DNA of 64,000 bases from an uncultured Porphyromonadaceae bacterium. Its GTDB lineage: Bacteria > Bacteroidota > Bacteroidia > Bacteroidales > Muribaculaceae. A model generated the notes under the pieces. The model saw nothing but the letters and a program-made list of their open reading frames with translations, made no database searches and was not told the DNA's origin. The position numbers were made by a program, and so were the translations under genes. This document shows, piece by piece, positions 52,831-61,278 of the stretch. Position 1 is the first letter of the stretch. Every line of letters starts with the position of its first letter. The stretch covers positions 170,343 through 234,342 of the forward strand of contig CABUWI010000004.1 in assembly GCA_902495245.1 (NCBI GenBank), written 5' to 3'.

Positions 52831-53766
52831 ATGTCAAAAGTTACAGTTGTGGGCGCCGGCAACGTAGGCGCTACTTGTGCAAACGTACTGATTTCGTGCA
52901 ACATCGCTGACGAAGTCGTTCTGATCGACATCAAGGAAGGCCTCTCTGAGGGCAAGGTGATGGACATCATGCAGTCGGCCAACATTCTCGGCATTCAGAC
53001 CAAGGCTACCGGCGTTACTAACGACTACAGCGCCACCGAAGGCAGCGACGTCGTTGTAATCACCTCGGGTATTCCCCGCAAGCCCGGCATGACCCGCGAG
53101 GAGCTCATCGGCGTGAACGCCGGCATCGTGAAGAGCGTTACGTCGCAGGTGCTGGCCCACTCGCCCAACGCCACGATTATCTGCGTGTCTAACCCCATGG
53201 ACACCATGACCTATCTGATTCACAAGACCTCAGGCCTGCCCAAGAACAAGATTATCGGCATGGGCGGCGCACTTGACAGCGCCCGCTTCCAGTACTATCT
53301 GTCGAAGGCTCTGAACGCCAATCCCGCCGAGGTCGAGGGCATCGTTATCGGCGGCCACGGCGACACGACCATGATTCCGCTGACCCGCTTCGCAGCTCAT
53401 CGCGGCATTCCCGCATCGAAGCTGCTCGCTGCCGACGTGCTCGAAAAGGTGGCTGCCGACACGATGGTTGGCGGCGCAACGCTGACCAAGCTGCTCGGCA
53501 CCTCGGCATGGTATGCTCCCGGCGCTGCAGCTGCAAGCCTGGTTCACGCAATCATTCACGACACCAAGCGCATGATTTCCTGCTCGGCTCTGCTTGACGG
53601 CGAATATGGTCAGAAGGACATCTGCATCGGCGTGCCCTGTATCCTCGGCAAGAACGGCATCGAAAAGGTTGTCGAGTTCGACCTCAACGACGAAGAAAAG
53701 GCCCTCTTCGAGAAGAGCGCCGCTGCCGTGCGCAAGACCAACGAGGCCCTGGCCGGTGCCCTCTAA
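52831..53766 (+). CDS. mdh: Malate dehydrogenase
   Basis: This 311-aa NAD-dependent enzyme interconverts malate and oxaloacetate. The N-terminal GAGNVGATCA binds NAD; the loop GIPRKPGMTREELIG carries the substrate arginines; VSNPMDTMTYL and GGHGDTTMIPLTRF with His176 give the active site. This is the LDH-like MDH type. A TAACTTTG box at 52781-52788 drives it with a leader of about 35 nt. Codon use favours GCT and other frequent codons more than its neighbours, as expected for a highly expressed gene, and a strong terminator follows. Confidence 0.96.
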   Translation: MSKVTVVGAGNVGATCANVLISCNIADEVVLIDIKEGLSEGKVMDIMQSANILGIQTKATGVTNDYSATEGSDVVVITSGIPRKPGMTREELIGVNAGIVKSVTSQVLAHSPNATIICVSNPMDTMTYLIHKTSGLPKNKIIGMGGALDSARFQYYLSKALNANPAEVEGIVIGGHGDTTMIPLTRFAAHRGIPASKLLAADVLEKVAADTMVGGATLTKLLGTSAWYAPGAAAASLVHAIIHDTKRMISCSALLDGEYGQKDICIGVPCILGKNGIEKVVEFDLNDEEKALFEKSAAAVRKTNEALAGAL

Positions 53767-53790
53767 GGCATTTTGACGCAAACCTGACAG

Positions 53791-53830
53791 GAGTGCCGCT
53801 TGTTATTCCATAACTCGCGGCACTCTTTTT
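53791..53830 (+). terminator. Terminator of mdh
   Basis: A perfect 9-bp stem (GAGTGCCGC at 53791-53799 with GCGGCACTC at 53817-53825) closes a 17-nt loop and is followed by five Ts. Confidence 0.9.
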
Positions 53831-53856
53831 CAACCCACGGAACGCCGCAACATGAC

Positions 53857-53877
53857 GGACGCACGGACCGTGCGTCC
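53857..53877. repeat. Palindromic intergenic repeat (copy)
   Basis: GGACGCACGG at 53857-53866 and CCGTGCGTCC at 53868-53877 form perfect 10-bp arms with one base between, followed by CTAC. Closely related elements lie at 51890-51911 and 51956-51980. This suggests a dispersed REP-like family confined to intergenic DNA. Confidence 0.8.
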
Positions 53878-53894
53878 CTACCCGAAATTCTTTT

Positions 53895-54920
53895 ATGAAA
53901 CGTAAATCGAAACTCATTATATACTGGACTGTCGCCGTCGCCATCATGGGCGCCATCGGCGCGCTCGCTTTGTGGGAATACATTTCGGCGCCCTACGAGG
54001 GGCCGCAGGCGGCGTGGGTCTACCTGCCGCGCGAAACCTCGCGCGAGGCAATGCGCGATTCGCTCTGCAACTCTCTGGGCAGCCGCACGGCCGGACGCGT
54101 CATGACCCTCTACCGCACGATGGCCAAGGATTCCATACCGCCATTCGGCGCTTTCCGCATCGAGCCGGGCACTTCGGCGGCCAAAATCGCGCGCCGAATA
54201 GCCCTGGGCCGACAGACGCCGGTTTCGCTGACCTTTAACAACATTCGCACGCTCGACCAACTGGCCGCGCGCATAGCGCGACAGATGGAGTTCTCGCCCG
54301 ATGAGTTCCTCGCCGCGTGCGACTCGGTGTTGCCCCGCTCGGGATTCAGCGGCCGCGAGCAGTTTCCGGCGGCTTTTCTGCCCGACACTTATGAGTTCTA
54401 CTGGACGTCGCCGGCCGGAAAGACCGTGGAGCGACTGCTGGGCGTGCGCAACGACTTCTGGAACGATACACGCCGCTCTCAAGCCGCCGCGCTGGGGCTG
54501 ACGCCCGTCGAGGTGGCCACCGTGGCCTCGATTGCCGAAGAAGAGACCAACGACGCCGAAGAGCGCGCCACAGTGGGGCGCCTCTACATCAACCGCGTGA
54601 AAAAAGGCATGAAGCTCCAGGCCGACCCGACAGTGAAGTTCGCGCTTGGCGACTTCTCGCTGCGGCGAATCAAAGGCGAGCACCTGAAGGCCGACTCGCC
54701 CTATAACACCTATCGCAACAAGGGGCTGCCGCCGGGGCCGATTCGCGTAGCCACGGCCCGCACTCTCGACGCCGTGCTCCGGTCGGAGCCGAACAACTAC
54801 ATCTACATGTGCGCGAAAGAGGATTTCAGCGGGCGCCATAACTTCGCCACCGACTACGCCACCCATCAGGCCAACGCGCGCCGCTATCAACAGGCACTCA
54901 ACAAACGCGGAATTCACTGA
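53895..54920 (+). CDS. mltG: Endolytic murein transglycosylase MltG (YceG-like)
   Basis: This 341-aa protein has one N-terminal helix (LIIYWTVAVAIMGAIGALAL) and a large periplasmic YceG domain. The active-site stretch is VATVASIAEEETNDAEER with the catalytic Glu, and ADSPYNTYRNKGLPPGPI is the family signature. It cuts nascent glycan strands and helps terminate peptidoglycan chains. It starts 18 nt after the palindromic repeat, and lon follows from its own promoter. Confidence 0.94.
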   Translation: MKRKSKLIIYWTVAVAIMGAIGALALWEYISAPYEGPQAAWVYLPRETSREAMRDSLCNSLGSRTAGRVMTLYRTMAKDSIPPFGAFRIEPGTSAAKIARRIALGRQTPVSLTFNNIRTLDQLAARIARQMEFSPDEFLAACDSVLPRSGFSGREQFPAAFLPDTYEFYWTSPAGKTVERLLGVRNDFWNDTRRSQAAALGLTPVEVATVASIAEEETNDAEERATVGRLYINRVKKGMKLQADPTVKFALGDFSLRRIKGEHLKADSPYNTYRNKGLPPGPIRVATARTLDAVLRSEPNNYIYMCAKEDFSGRHNFATDYATHQANARRYQQALNKRGIH

Positions 54921-54928
54921 TTTTTTCG

Positions 54929-54936
54929 TAACTTTG
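54929..54936 (+). promoter_or_regulatory. -7 box of the lon promoter
   Basis: TAACTTTG preceded by TTTTTTCG lies 22 nt before the lon ATG. The same extended form TTCGTAACTTTGCA also occurs upstream of lptD and of the small minus-strand genes at 60015 and 61811. No clear -33 TTTG is seen. Confidence 0.7.
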
Positions 54937-54958
54937 CACTCTGAATAAGAGACAAACT

Positions 54959-57331
54959 ATGAAAAGAAACGAAATTGTGTCGGTTGGACACATCGAAATA
55001 AAGCAGAAAGATTTTAACGCCGCCGTCGACGAAGAGTCGATTGCAGTGTTGCCCACGCGCAACCTCGTGCTGTTTCCTGGCATAGTCTACCCCATCAACC
55101 TGGTGCGAGAATCGTCGCGCCGCCTGGCGCAGCTGGCCGAAGAGCGGCATCTGGCAGTGCTGGTGGCCTGCCAGAAAGACGAATCGATTGACAATCCCGA
55201 TGCAGACGACCTGTATGACCATGGCGTGGTGGCTCAGGTGCTCAAATTGATTAAACTGCCCGACGATTCGGCGCTGGCCATGGTGATGACCGCGCCGACA
55301 CGCGCACGCATAACCGGTTCGGCCGGGCATGACAGCGACGGCACGTTGCGCGTGAGCATCGAGCAACTCAAAGAGCCGGCCGTGCGCCTCACTGACGAGC
55401 TGAAAGCCAAACTGCAGCTTGCCGGCTCGACATTCAAAGAGCTTGCCGAACAGAGCGCGACACCGCCGCCGGTAGACATGAGCGCGCCGAATCCGGAAGA
55501 GAATATTGCGCTGACAATAAACACGATGTGCGCCACCGCCCCGGTGCCCGTCAGCGAACGAGTCGCCATGTTGGCCGCACGCGGTCCGCGTCAGCGCCTC
55601 GACCGCCTGGTCAGCGCGCTGCTCAAACAGAAGCAAAGCGCCGAAATCCGCGCCAAAATCGAAGAAGGCGCACGCATGAAGATGAGCGAGCGCCAGCGCA
55701 ACGCCATTCTCGAGGCTCAGCTCGACACGATTCGCGAGGAACTTTACGGCGAGGGACGCGAAACCACCGCGCTTCAAGAGCGGCTCAACGCACTCACCCT
55801 AAGCGACGAGACCCGCGCGGCCATTGCCCGCGAAATCGGCCGCCTGGAACACCTGAATCCGCAAAGCCCGGATTTTCAGACTCAGTATGCCTATCTTGAA
55901 ACCGTGCTCGAGCTGCCGTGGGACAAGACCACTCCCCCCGTCTTCGATTTCAAACACGCCGAAAATGAACTTAACTCTACTCATTCCGGACTCGAAAAGG
56001 TAAAAGAGCGCGTGCTGGAGCAGATTGCCATGATGCTCCATTCGCCCGAAGCCCACTCGCCCATCATCTGCCTCGTAGGCCCTCCGGGCGTGGGCAAGAC
56101 ATCGCTCGGCGAGAGCATCGCCAAGGCGCTGGGTCGCGAGTTCCGCCGCGTGAGCCTCGGCGGCATGCACGACGAGAGCGAAATCCGCGGCCACCGGCGC
56201 ACGTATATCGGCGCCATGCCGGGCCGGATAATCGATGCAGTGCGCCGTGCCGGCACGCGCAACCCCGTCATCATGCTCGACGAGATTGACAAACTCGGCC
56301 AGGACTATAAGGGCAACCCCTCGGCCGCCCTGCTCGAGGTGCTCGACCCGGAGCAGAACGTCAGGTTCCACGACAATTATATCGACCTGGATTTCGACCT
56401 TTCGAACGTACTGTTCATCACGACGGCCAACTCTCTGGCCCCCATCGAGGCGCCGCTGCTCGACCGCATGGAGGTCATTTCGCTCTCGGGCTATTCGGCC
56501 GAGGAGAAACTCGACATCGCGCGCGACCACCTGCTGCCTGCGCTCCGCAAGGAAATGGGTCTGGACACGTCAGAAGTCCCCGTGAGCGACGAAGCCGTCT
56601 CATACATCATCGACAATTACACGGCCGAGAGCGGCGTGCGCCAGCTGCAGAAAAATCTGGCGTCGGTCATGCGCAAATATATCCGCGCCAAGGTGAGCGG
56701 ACAGCCCTTTGAAGTGCCGGTCAAACCCGACGCGCTGCGCGCCCTGCTCGGAGTGGAGACCAACAGCCACGACAAATATTCAACCGACGCGACGCCCGGT
56801 GTAGTTACCGGACTGGCCTGGACGGCCGCGGGCGGCGAAATCATATTCATCGAGGCAGTACACACCGCCGGCAAGGGCGAGGGGCGCCTGACGCTCACGG
56901 GCAACCTGGGCGACGTGATGAAAGAGTCGGCCGCCATTGCCCACCGCTACGTCATGGCTCACGCCGACGCCCTCGGCATCGACACCGAAAAGGCACGCGC
57001 CGACCTGCATATCCACGTGCCCGAGGGCGCCATTCCGAAAGACGGCCCCTCGGCCGGCATCACCATGACCACGGCCATAGTCTCGGCCATGACCGGCCGC
57101 CCCGTGCGCGAGCGAGTGGCCATGACCGGCGAAATCACGCTGCGGGGCAAGGTGCTCCCCGTGGGCGGCATCAAGGAGAAGATTCTTGCCGCGCGCCGCG
57201 CCGGAATCCGCGAAATCATCATCAGCGCCGAAAACCGCCGCAATGTCGAAGAGATAAAACCCGAATATGTCGAGGGCCTCACGTTTCACTACGTAACGAC
57301 CATCGACGAGGTCATTGCCCGCGCCTTCTGA
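54959..57331 (+). CDS. lon: ATP-dependent protease Lon
   Basis: This 790-aa protease has the LAN substrate-binding domain (VLPTRNLVLFPGIVYPINL) in the first 210 residues. The AAA+ module has Walker A GPPGVGKT (374-381) and Walker B VIMLDEIDK. The protease domain has Ser698 in KDGPSAGI and Lys739 in GGIKEKIL, the Ser-Lys dyad. It removes damaged and regulatory proteins. The VanZ-like gene starts at the overlapping TGATG, so the two are coupled. Confidence 0.97.
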   Translation: MKRNEIVSVGHIEIKQKDFNAAVDEESIAVLPTRNLVLFPGIVYPINLVRESSRRLAQLAEERHLAVLVACQKDESIDNPDADDLYDHGVVAQVLKLIKLPDDSALAMVMTAPTRARITGSAGHDSDGTLRVSIEQLKEPAVRLTDELKAKLQLAGSTFKELAEQSATPPPVDMSAPNPEENIALTINTMCATAPVPVSERVAMLAARGPRQRLDRLVSALLKQKQSAEIRAKIEEGARMKMSERQRNAILEAQLDTIREELYGEGRETTALQERLNALTLSDETRAAIAREIGRLEHLNPQSPDFQTQYAYLETVLELPWDKTTPPVFDFKHAENELNSTHSGLEKVKERVLEQIAMMLHSPEAHSPIICLVGPPGVGKTSLGESIAKALGREFRRVSLGGMHDESEIRGHRRTYIGAMPGRIIDAVRRAGTRNPVIMLDEIDKLGQDYKGNPSAALLEVLDPEQNVRFHDNYIDLDFDLSNVLFITTANSLAPIEAPLLDRMEVISLSGYSAEEKLDIARDHLLPALRKEMGLDTSEVPVSDEAVSYIIDNYTAESGVRQLQKNLASVMRKYIRAKVSGQPFEVPVKPDALRALLGVETNSHDKYSTDATPGVVTGLAWTAAGGEIIFIEAVHTAGKGEGRLTLTGNLGDVMKESAAIAHRYVMAHADALGIDTEKARADLHIHVPEGAIPKDGPSAGITMTTAIVSAMTGRPVRERVAMTGEITLRGKVLPVGGIKEKILAARRAGIREIIISAENRRNVEEIKPEYVEGLTFHYVTTIDEVIARAF

Positions 57332-57732
57332 TGAACCGGCTGTTCGCAATGCTGCTCAGGCTGCCGCGCTGGACGCTCACCGCGCTCTGCACGGCTGCCA
57401 TTGTCTATCTGACGCTCGTGCCCAAGCCGCTGCCCGACAATGACATTCAGTTCTGGGAACACACCGACAAGATTGTCCACGCAATCATGTTCGGCGGCCT
57501 CTATTTCTGCGTCGCGCTCGACCTCTGGCGCGGAAAAAGGCCACCGACAAGGCGGATTTTGGCTCCGGCCATGTCGGTGGCGGCATTCGGTGCATTGATT
57601 GAGATTCTTCAGCAATCAATGGGCATGGGGCGCGGCGGCTCGCTCGGCGATTTCGCGGCCGACGTGGTCGGAGTGGCGCTCACCGTCCTCATGCTTTCGT
57701 GCATTCAAAGCCGGCAAGCTCGACGGCCTTGA
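57331..57732 (+). CDS. VanZ-like membrane protein
   Basis: This 133-aa protein has four predicted helices with conserved polar residues typical of the family: TLVPKPLPDN, HTDKIVHAIMFGGLYF, LIEILQQSMGMGRGGSLGDFAADVVGVAL. Relatives include VanZ of teicoplanin resistance, but most are of unknown function. Its ATG overlaps the lon stop by 1 nt and its 3' end overlaps the convergent permease gene by 44 nt. Confidence 0.88.
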   Translation: MNRLFAMLLRLPRWTLTALCTAAIVYLTLVPKPLPDNDIQFWEHTDKIVHAIMFGGLYFCVALDLWRGKRPPTRRILAPAMSVAAFGALIEILQQSMGMGRGGSLGDFAADVVGVALTVLMLSCIQSRQARRP

Positions 57733-58933
57733 TGACGGCCTCGGGGTCGACGGTGCCGTCAACCGTGGCGCGCGCGTCTTTCAGACTCACGTCCACATGG
57801 TCCACTCCGGGCAGCGCGCAGATGGCGCGGTTGACCGATGCCTGACAGTGGGGGCAGTTCATGCCCCGAACGTTGAATTCCTGTGTCATTTCGTTGGTGA
57901 TTGAATGATTATGATGGTGATGTTTACGGTTGATTATCTGAGTGTAGGCCAGCAGCGCGGCCAGCAGGAGGGCACACAGCGTCGGAAACAGGTCCGGCGA
58001 GGCCGCACCGTCGTGGCAGTGCATGGCGCCGACGTGGTCCAAGGCAAACCATTCGCCCGGCATCAGATAGTCGATGATGATTCCGAAAGCCAGCGCGGTC
58101 AGCACCACCGAGCCGATGTAGATTGCCGTGGCGCGGCGTCCCTGCGTCTTCGACAGAATCATGACCGACGCGAAGTTGGCGGCCGGTCCGGCCATCAGCA
58201 TCACGAATGCGATGCCCGGCGAGAGGCCCTTCATCATCAGCGACAGCGCGATGGGAATCGAGCCGGTTGCGCACACATACATCGGCACGGCCACGACCAC
58301 CACCGCCAGCATCGCCAGAATCGGATAGCGGCTGAGACCGACAAACAGCTCGTCGGGCACGAACACCGTGATTAGCGCGGCGATTACCAGGCCGATCACC
58401 AGCCAGCCGCCCACGCTTGCAACCATGTCGACAAAGCCGTAGCGCACGGCCGCAAGCAGCTTGCTCCCCACCCCGCCCTTGACTTCAGGCTCGGCGTCGG
58501 CCTCGTCCTTAATCTCGGCCGCGGCTTCGTTGTCCGAATCAAAGCGAACCACGGCCGCGCCGCCGAACACGGCGCCGACCAGCGCCGCCACCGGGCGGAT
58601 AATGGCAAACGCCGGACCGAGCAGCGAATAAGTCGCCGCAATGGAATCCACACCCGTCTGCGGCGTTGCGATCAGAAACGACGTCGTCGCGCCTTTCGAC
58701 GCCCCGCGCCGCCGCAACGCAACCGCCGTCGGCAGCACGCCACATGAACACAACGGCAGCGGAATGCCGAACAGCGCCGCCTTAACCACCGGCTTCCACC
58801 CGCGGCCCGCAAGGTGGCGCGCCATAGTGCGCCGGTCAACGAACACTTGCAGCAGTCCCGCAACCAGGAAGCCGAACAAAATGTAAGGTGCCATCTCGCA
58901 AAGAATGACCCAAAGTGATTTCAAAATCTCCAT
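57689..58933 (-). CDS. SO_0444-type metal permease fused to a C-terminal HMA domain
   Basis: This 414-aa protein has a permease part (residues 1 to about 340) with the metal-type motifs PLPLCSCGVLPTAVAL, SFLIATPQTGVDSI and YVCATGSIPIALSLMMKG. A His-rich linker follows (NRKHHHHNHS), then an HMA domain starting MTQEFNVRGMNCPHCQASV with the CxxC metal site. SO_0444-family proteins are proposed Cu/Zn exporters. The fusion would let the HMA and His-rich linker deliver metal to the channel. A possible internal start at the HMA methionine would give a free 68-residue chaperone. It overlaps the convergent VanZ gene by 44 nt. Confidence 0.87.
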   Translation of the reverse strand: MEILKSLWVILCEMAPYILFGFLVAGLLQVFVDRRTMARHLAGRGWKPVVKAALFGIPLPLCSCGVLPTAVALRRRGASKGATTSFLIATPQTGVDSIAATYSLLGPAFAIIRPVAALVGAVFGGAAVVRFDSDNEAAAEIKDEADAEPEVKGGVGSKLLAAVRYGFVDMVASVGGWLVIGLVIAALITVFVPDELFVGLSRYPILAMLAVVVVAVPMYVCATGSIPIALSLMMKGLSPGIAFVMLMAGPAANFASVMILSKTQGRRATAIYIGSVVLTALAFGIIIDYLMPGEWFALDHVGAMHCHDGAASPDLFPTLCALLLAALLAYTQIINRKHHHHNHSITNEMTQEFNVRGMNCPHCQASVNRAICALPGVDHVDVSLKDARATVDGTVDPEAVIKAVELAGFECTKA

Positions 58934-59005
58934 AATCTAAAAATCCTTTCTGTAATTCTGACGCAAAGTTACACCAAATCTTTCGCAACCCGGTTGCAAA
59001 CCCAC

Positions 59006-59596
59006 CTACTCGTCCCGCGAACTCCGAGAACTCTGAGTGCTCTGAGAACTCTGAGAACTCCGAGCTGCCCGCCTCGCTGTCGCCATCTGCTCCCTGATGC
59101 CGCCCTCCCGCAAAAAGTCGGCCTTCTGTCGCTCAATCAGATTATGAAGCATCACATCAGCCTGATGAATCAGCACAATGCATATATTCGCCACCGTCTC
59201 ATCGGTTCTCACGGCCATAGCCTCACGATAAACACCGCTGTCAAGATGCTCTCGGCAAAACCGCCGCGTCTGCACCGCCTTTTCGCTATCCTTATCCCAC
59301 TGCGCCAGCCCCCTCACCCTCAGATAATCCTCATAATCTATCAGCAATTCCTGCAAGCTCGCCTTAGCCACGTTGGTCAGCTTAATCTCGGTCTCCTTAG
59401 AAGTCGAACCGGCAGAACTGCCCTCAGCAATATTCTGCTTACCCGAACGAGCCGCCTGAAGCATCTGGTCAGCCGTTCTGTCCCCGCGTCCGATAAACCG
59501 CTTGACAAAAATATACGTAACATCATATATTATTTCCGCCACCTGATAGACGCGAAGTTTACGGTAATAACCTTTCTGCGGGATAAAATCGCTCAT
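59006..59596 (-). CDS. Four-helix-bundle (S23-like) protein
   Basis: This 196-aa protein matches the four-helix-bundle family related to 23S rRNA intervening-sequence proteins: YQVAEIIYDVTYIFVKRFI, RTADQMLQAARSGKQNIAEG and ETEIKLTNVAKASLQELLIDY are the core helices. The C-terminal tail SSQSSQSTQSSRSSRDE comes from five 9-bp repeats at 59019-59063 and is unlikely to be structured. A TAACTTTG box at 59635-59642 drives it. The function is unknown; relatives are widespread in Bacteroidetes. Confidence 0.87.
   Translation of the reverse strand: MSDFIPQKGYYRKLRVYQVAEIIYDVTYIFVKRFIGRGDRTADQMLQAARSGKQNIAEGSSAGSTSKETEIKLTNVAKASLQELLIDYEDYLRVRGLAQWDKDSEKAVQTRRFCREHLDSGVYREAMAVRTDETVANICIVLIHQADVMLHNLIERQKADFLREGGIREQMATARRAARSSQSSQSTQSSRSSRDE
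59019..59063. repeat. Five 9-bp tandem repeats
   Basis: Units GAACTCCGA, GAACTCTGA, GTGCTCTGA, GAACTCTGA and GAACTCCGA follow directly. They encode the Ser/Gln-rich tail of the four-helix-bundle protein on the minus strand, and the 9-bp unit keeps the frame when copy number changes. Confidence 0.9.
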
Positions 59597-59787
59597 AACA
59601 TCATCTTGCCTTTTGAGTTAAGCATGCTTATCCGCAAAGTTACAAAGAAATCCCAATATAACAATCCGCCTGCTGGGTATTTACCTCCATATGTAAAATT
59701 TCAGTATCGACAATGAATAACAAACTGCTCAAACAGCATTACACCTACCCCAGCGACGGGAAAACGTATGATGTTGGGTCAATCTTC

Positions 59788-60015
59788 CTACACTAACCGC
59801 GACAAAAGGCGAACTACGGCTAAGCCATGAACTGGCAAAGTCTTATCATTGGAATAACGCACAATTAAGGGAAACCCTGAGTCTCCGTCTATCTCACAAA
59901 GATAGACTTCGGCATTGAAGTCAACGCCAAGATACTTGATGCGGCCCGAAAACTGACGCACTACCGGCTCGAAGTATTTGGATACTGCAAAAGGTATTTT
60001 GTGTAGTGTGGACAT
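59788..60015 (-). CDS. Small protein of the MuF island (75 aa)
   Basis: The protein reads MSTLHKIPFAVSKYFEPVV and ends VHGLAVVRLLSRLV; it looks like a compact alpha/beta domain with no motif I recognise. It is very likely expressed: a TAACTTTG box at 60020-60027 sits 4 nt before the ATG, giving an almost leaderless mRNA. GC content is lower than in flanking core genes. The promoter and start are 42/46 identical to those of the 58-aa gene at 61635-61811. A role as immunity protein for a MuF-type toxin is my inference from position only. Confidence 0.65.
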   Translation of the reverse strand: MSTLHKIPFAVSKYFEPVVRQFSGRIKYLGVDFNAEVYLCEIDGDSGFPLIVRYSNDKTLPVHGLAVVRLLSRLV

Positions 60016-60058
60016 ACTGCAAAGTTACGAATTCTTTGATTATTTTGCTGGTTGGAGA
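60013..60058 (-). repeat. Duplicated promoter segment, copy A
   Basis: These 46 bases match 61809-61854 at 42 positions. Both copies run from the ATG of a small minus-strand gene through TAACTTTG into the A/T-rich upstream part. The identity extends well beyond the -7 box, so common ancestry is likelier than convergence. Confidence 0.8.
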
Positions 60059-61122
60059 ATACAAATCGGCGGCAAAAAACGACGAGACAGTCAACAGATT
60101 ATGCGAGCGGACCGGGATAAGCATCGACCACGACAAAGAATGGCTGCGACCCAATATGGACGCGTTCGAAGCATTTCAAGGCCGCAAAGAGCGCGGCAGC
60201 CTACCACCCCGGGCAAGGAGTCTACCGCAGCAGCTACAGAAACGCCCTCCGCCTGACGGTGACCGAGAACAACATGGCATACCGCACCGCCGACCACGAG
60301 CGCTGGCAGCAACTTGATTTCGTTATCGGCATCGAGATTCTGCTGAGCAACAACCACCCGTGCGAGGACATCTGCGACGAGCTTGCCGGCGTATACCCCA
60401 AGACGTTCAAGTCCGTGGGCTGGCACCCGTTTTGCCGTTGCATCGCCGTGCCGAAGCTCGCCGACGAAGACGAGTTCATAGCACGTCAGCAGGCGCTGAT
60501 TGACGGCCAAGACGCGCCCGAAGGCGACTATTCGGGCGAGGTGACCGAACTCCCTTCTAACTTCACTGACTGGGTGCAGAACAACGCCGAGCGCATTGAG
60601 AACGCCAAAAGTGTGCCATACTTCATCCGCGACAACGTCGCCGTCATCGACAATATATTGAATTCAGATACATTGACACCGGCAACACGTTCAATTAAAG
60701 ACCTCGTAGCACGGCACGGGGTAAGTCCGCCGGAAACAATCGCGGACGTTGTGAAATCGCATGAATTGCGCGAATCGCCGAAAATTGAAAAAGGATTGAA
60801 CACGGTACGAAAATCATTGATTCGTCAAAATCGTGAGGTGATGATGATTCTCGACAAAAACGGCAAACCGATTCAATCCGGATCCGGAGCGCCACAATCC
60901 GTGCATTTCGATGAGGAAACAGCGGCATTGATGAAAAATCGTGTCGTTACACACAATTACCCCACCTGCAAAAACGCGACCGGCGCACTATCGTTCGGAT
61001 ATTCATTGAGTTTCGGCATCGAAACGTTTCATCGTGTCGGTGTGAGCGTTCAAAAAACGAACGCAATCATCATCGAGCGCGGAATCGGTTTTGTATCGCA
61101 ATTCCAATCGGCGCATCAATAA
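60057..61122 (+). pseudogene. Phage MuF-type head morphogenesis protein with toxin-like C-terminus, internally deleted
   Basis: The N-terminal piece is in the frame of 60063 (KSAAKNDETVNRLCERTG, DKEWLRPNMDAFEAFQGRK). From about 60181 the protein continues in the next frame (AAKSAAAYHPGQGVYRSSYR, AYRTADHERWQQLDFVIGIE, NHPCEDICDELAGVY, GWHPFCRCIAVPKL), the conserved C-terminal core of MuF minor head proteins. The helical segment expected between is missing. After PYFIRDN comes a different domain with REVMMILDKNGKPIQS and MKNRVVTHNYPTCKNATGAL, resembling toxin-like domains with a THNHP motif found at MuF C-termini. No start codon or signal is apparent at the 5' end, and no other head genes are near. 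I call it a prophage remnant. Confidence 0.75.
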
Positions 61123-61221
61123 CGACATTTTTTCGATGTCGTTATTGAAGTCGAAATATCGCAAAGCAAACCCTAATGATTGTAATTTCGATTTTAATCT
61201 TTCTGCTCGGTCAAATGTCAT
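61003..61221 (-). CDS. Small acidic protein overlapping the MuF 3' end (72 aa)
   Basis: The product MTFDRAERLKSKLQSLGFAL and onward is charged and helical, with a natural mix of residues (FNNDIEKMSLLMRRLELRYK). It runs opposite to the last 120 bases of the MuF remnant, and only one of the two frames is likely to be functional there. A TAAATTTG box on the minus strand at 61293-61300 lies 70 nt upstream. I do not recognise a family; a cognate immunity protein is possible. Confidence 0.45.
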   Translation of the reverse strand: MTFDRAERLKSKLQSLGFALRYFDFNNDIEKMSLLMRRLELRYKTDSALDDDCVRFLNAHTDTMKRFDAETQ

Positions 61222-61278
61222 TGCTTATTCGATTTTGATGTTGATGTTATGATTTTGTCGCGGCGCACTCATTGAGGG

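Noticed and set aside
58994..59716. A 240-codon plus-strand frame opposite the four-helix-bundle gene
   Set aside because: The low-complexity start and antisense composition point to a shadow; the minus-strand protein has recognisable helices and a promoter.
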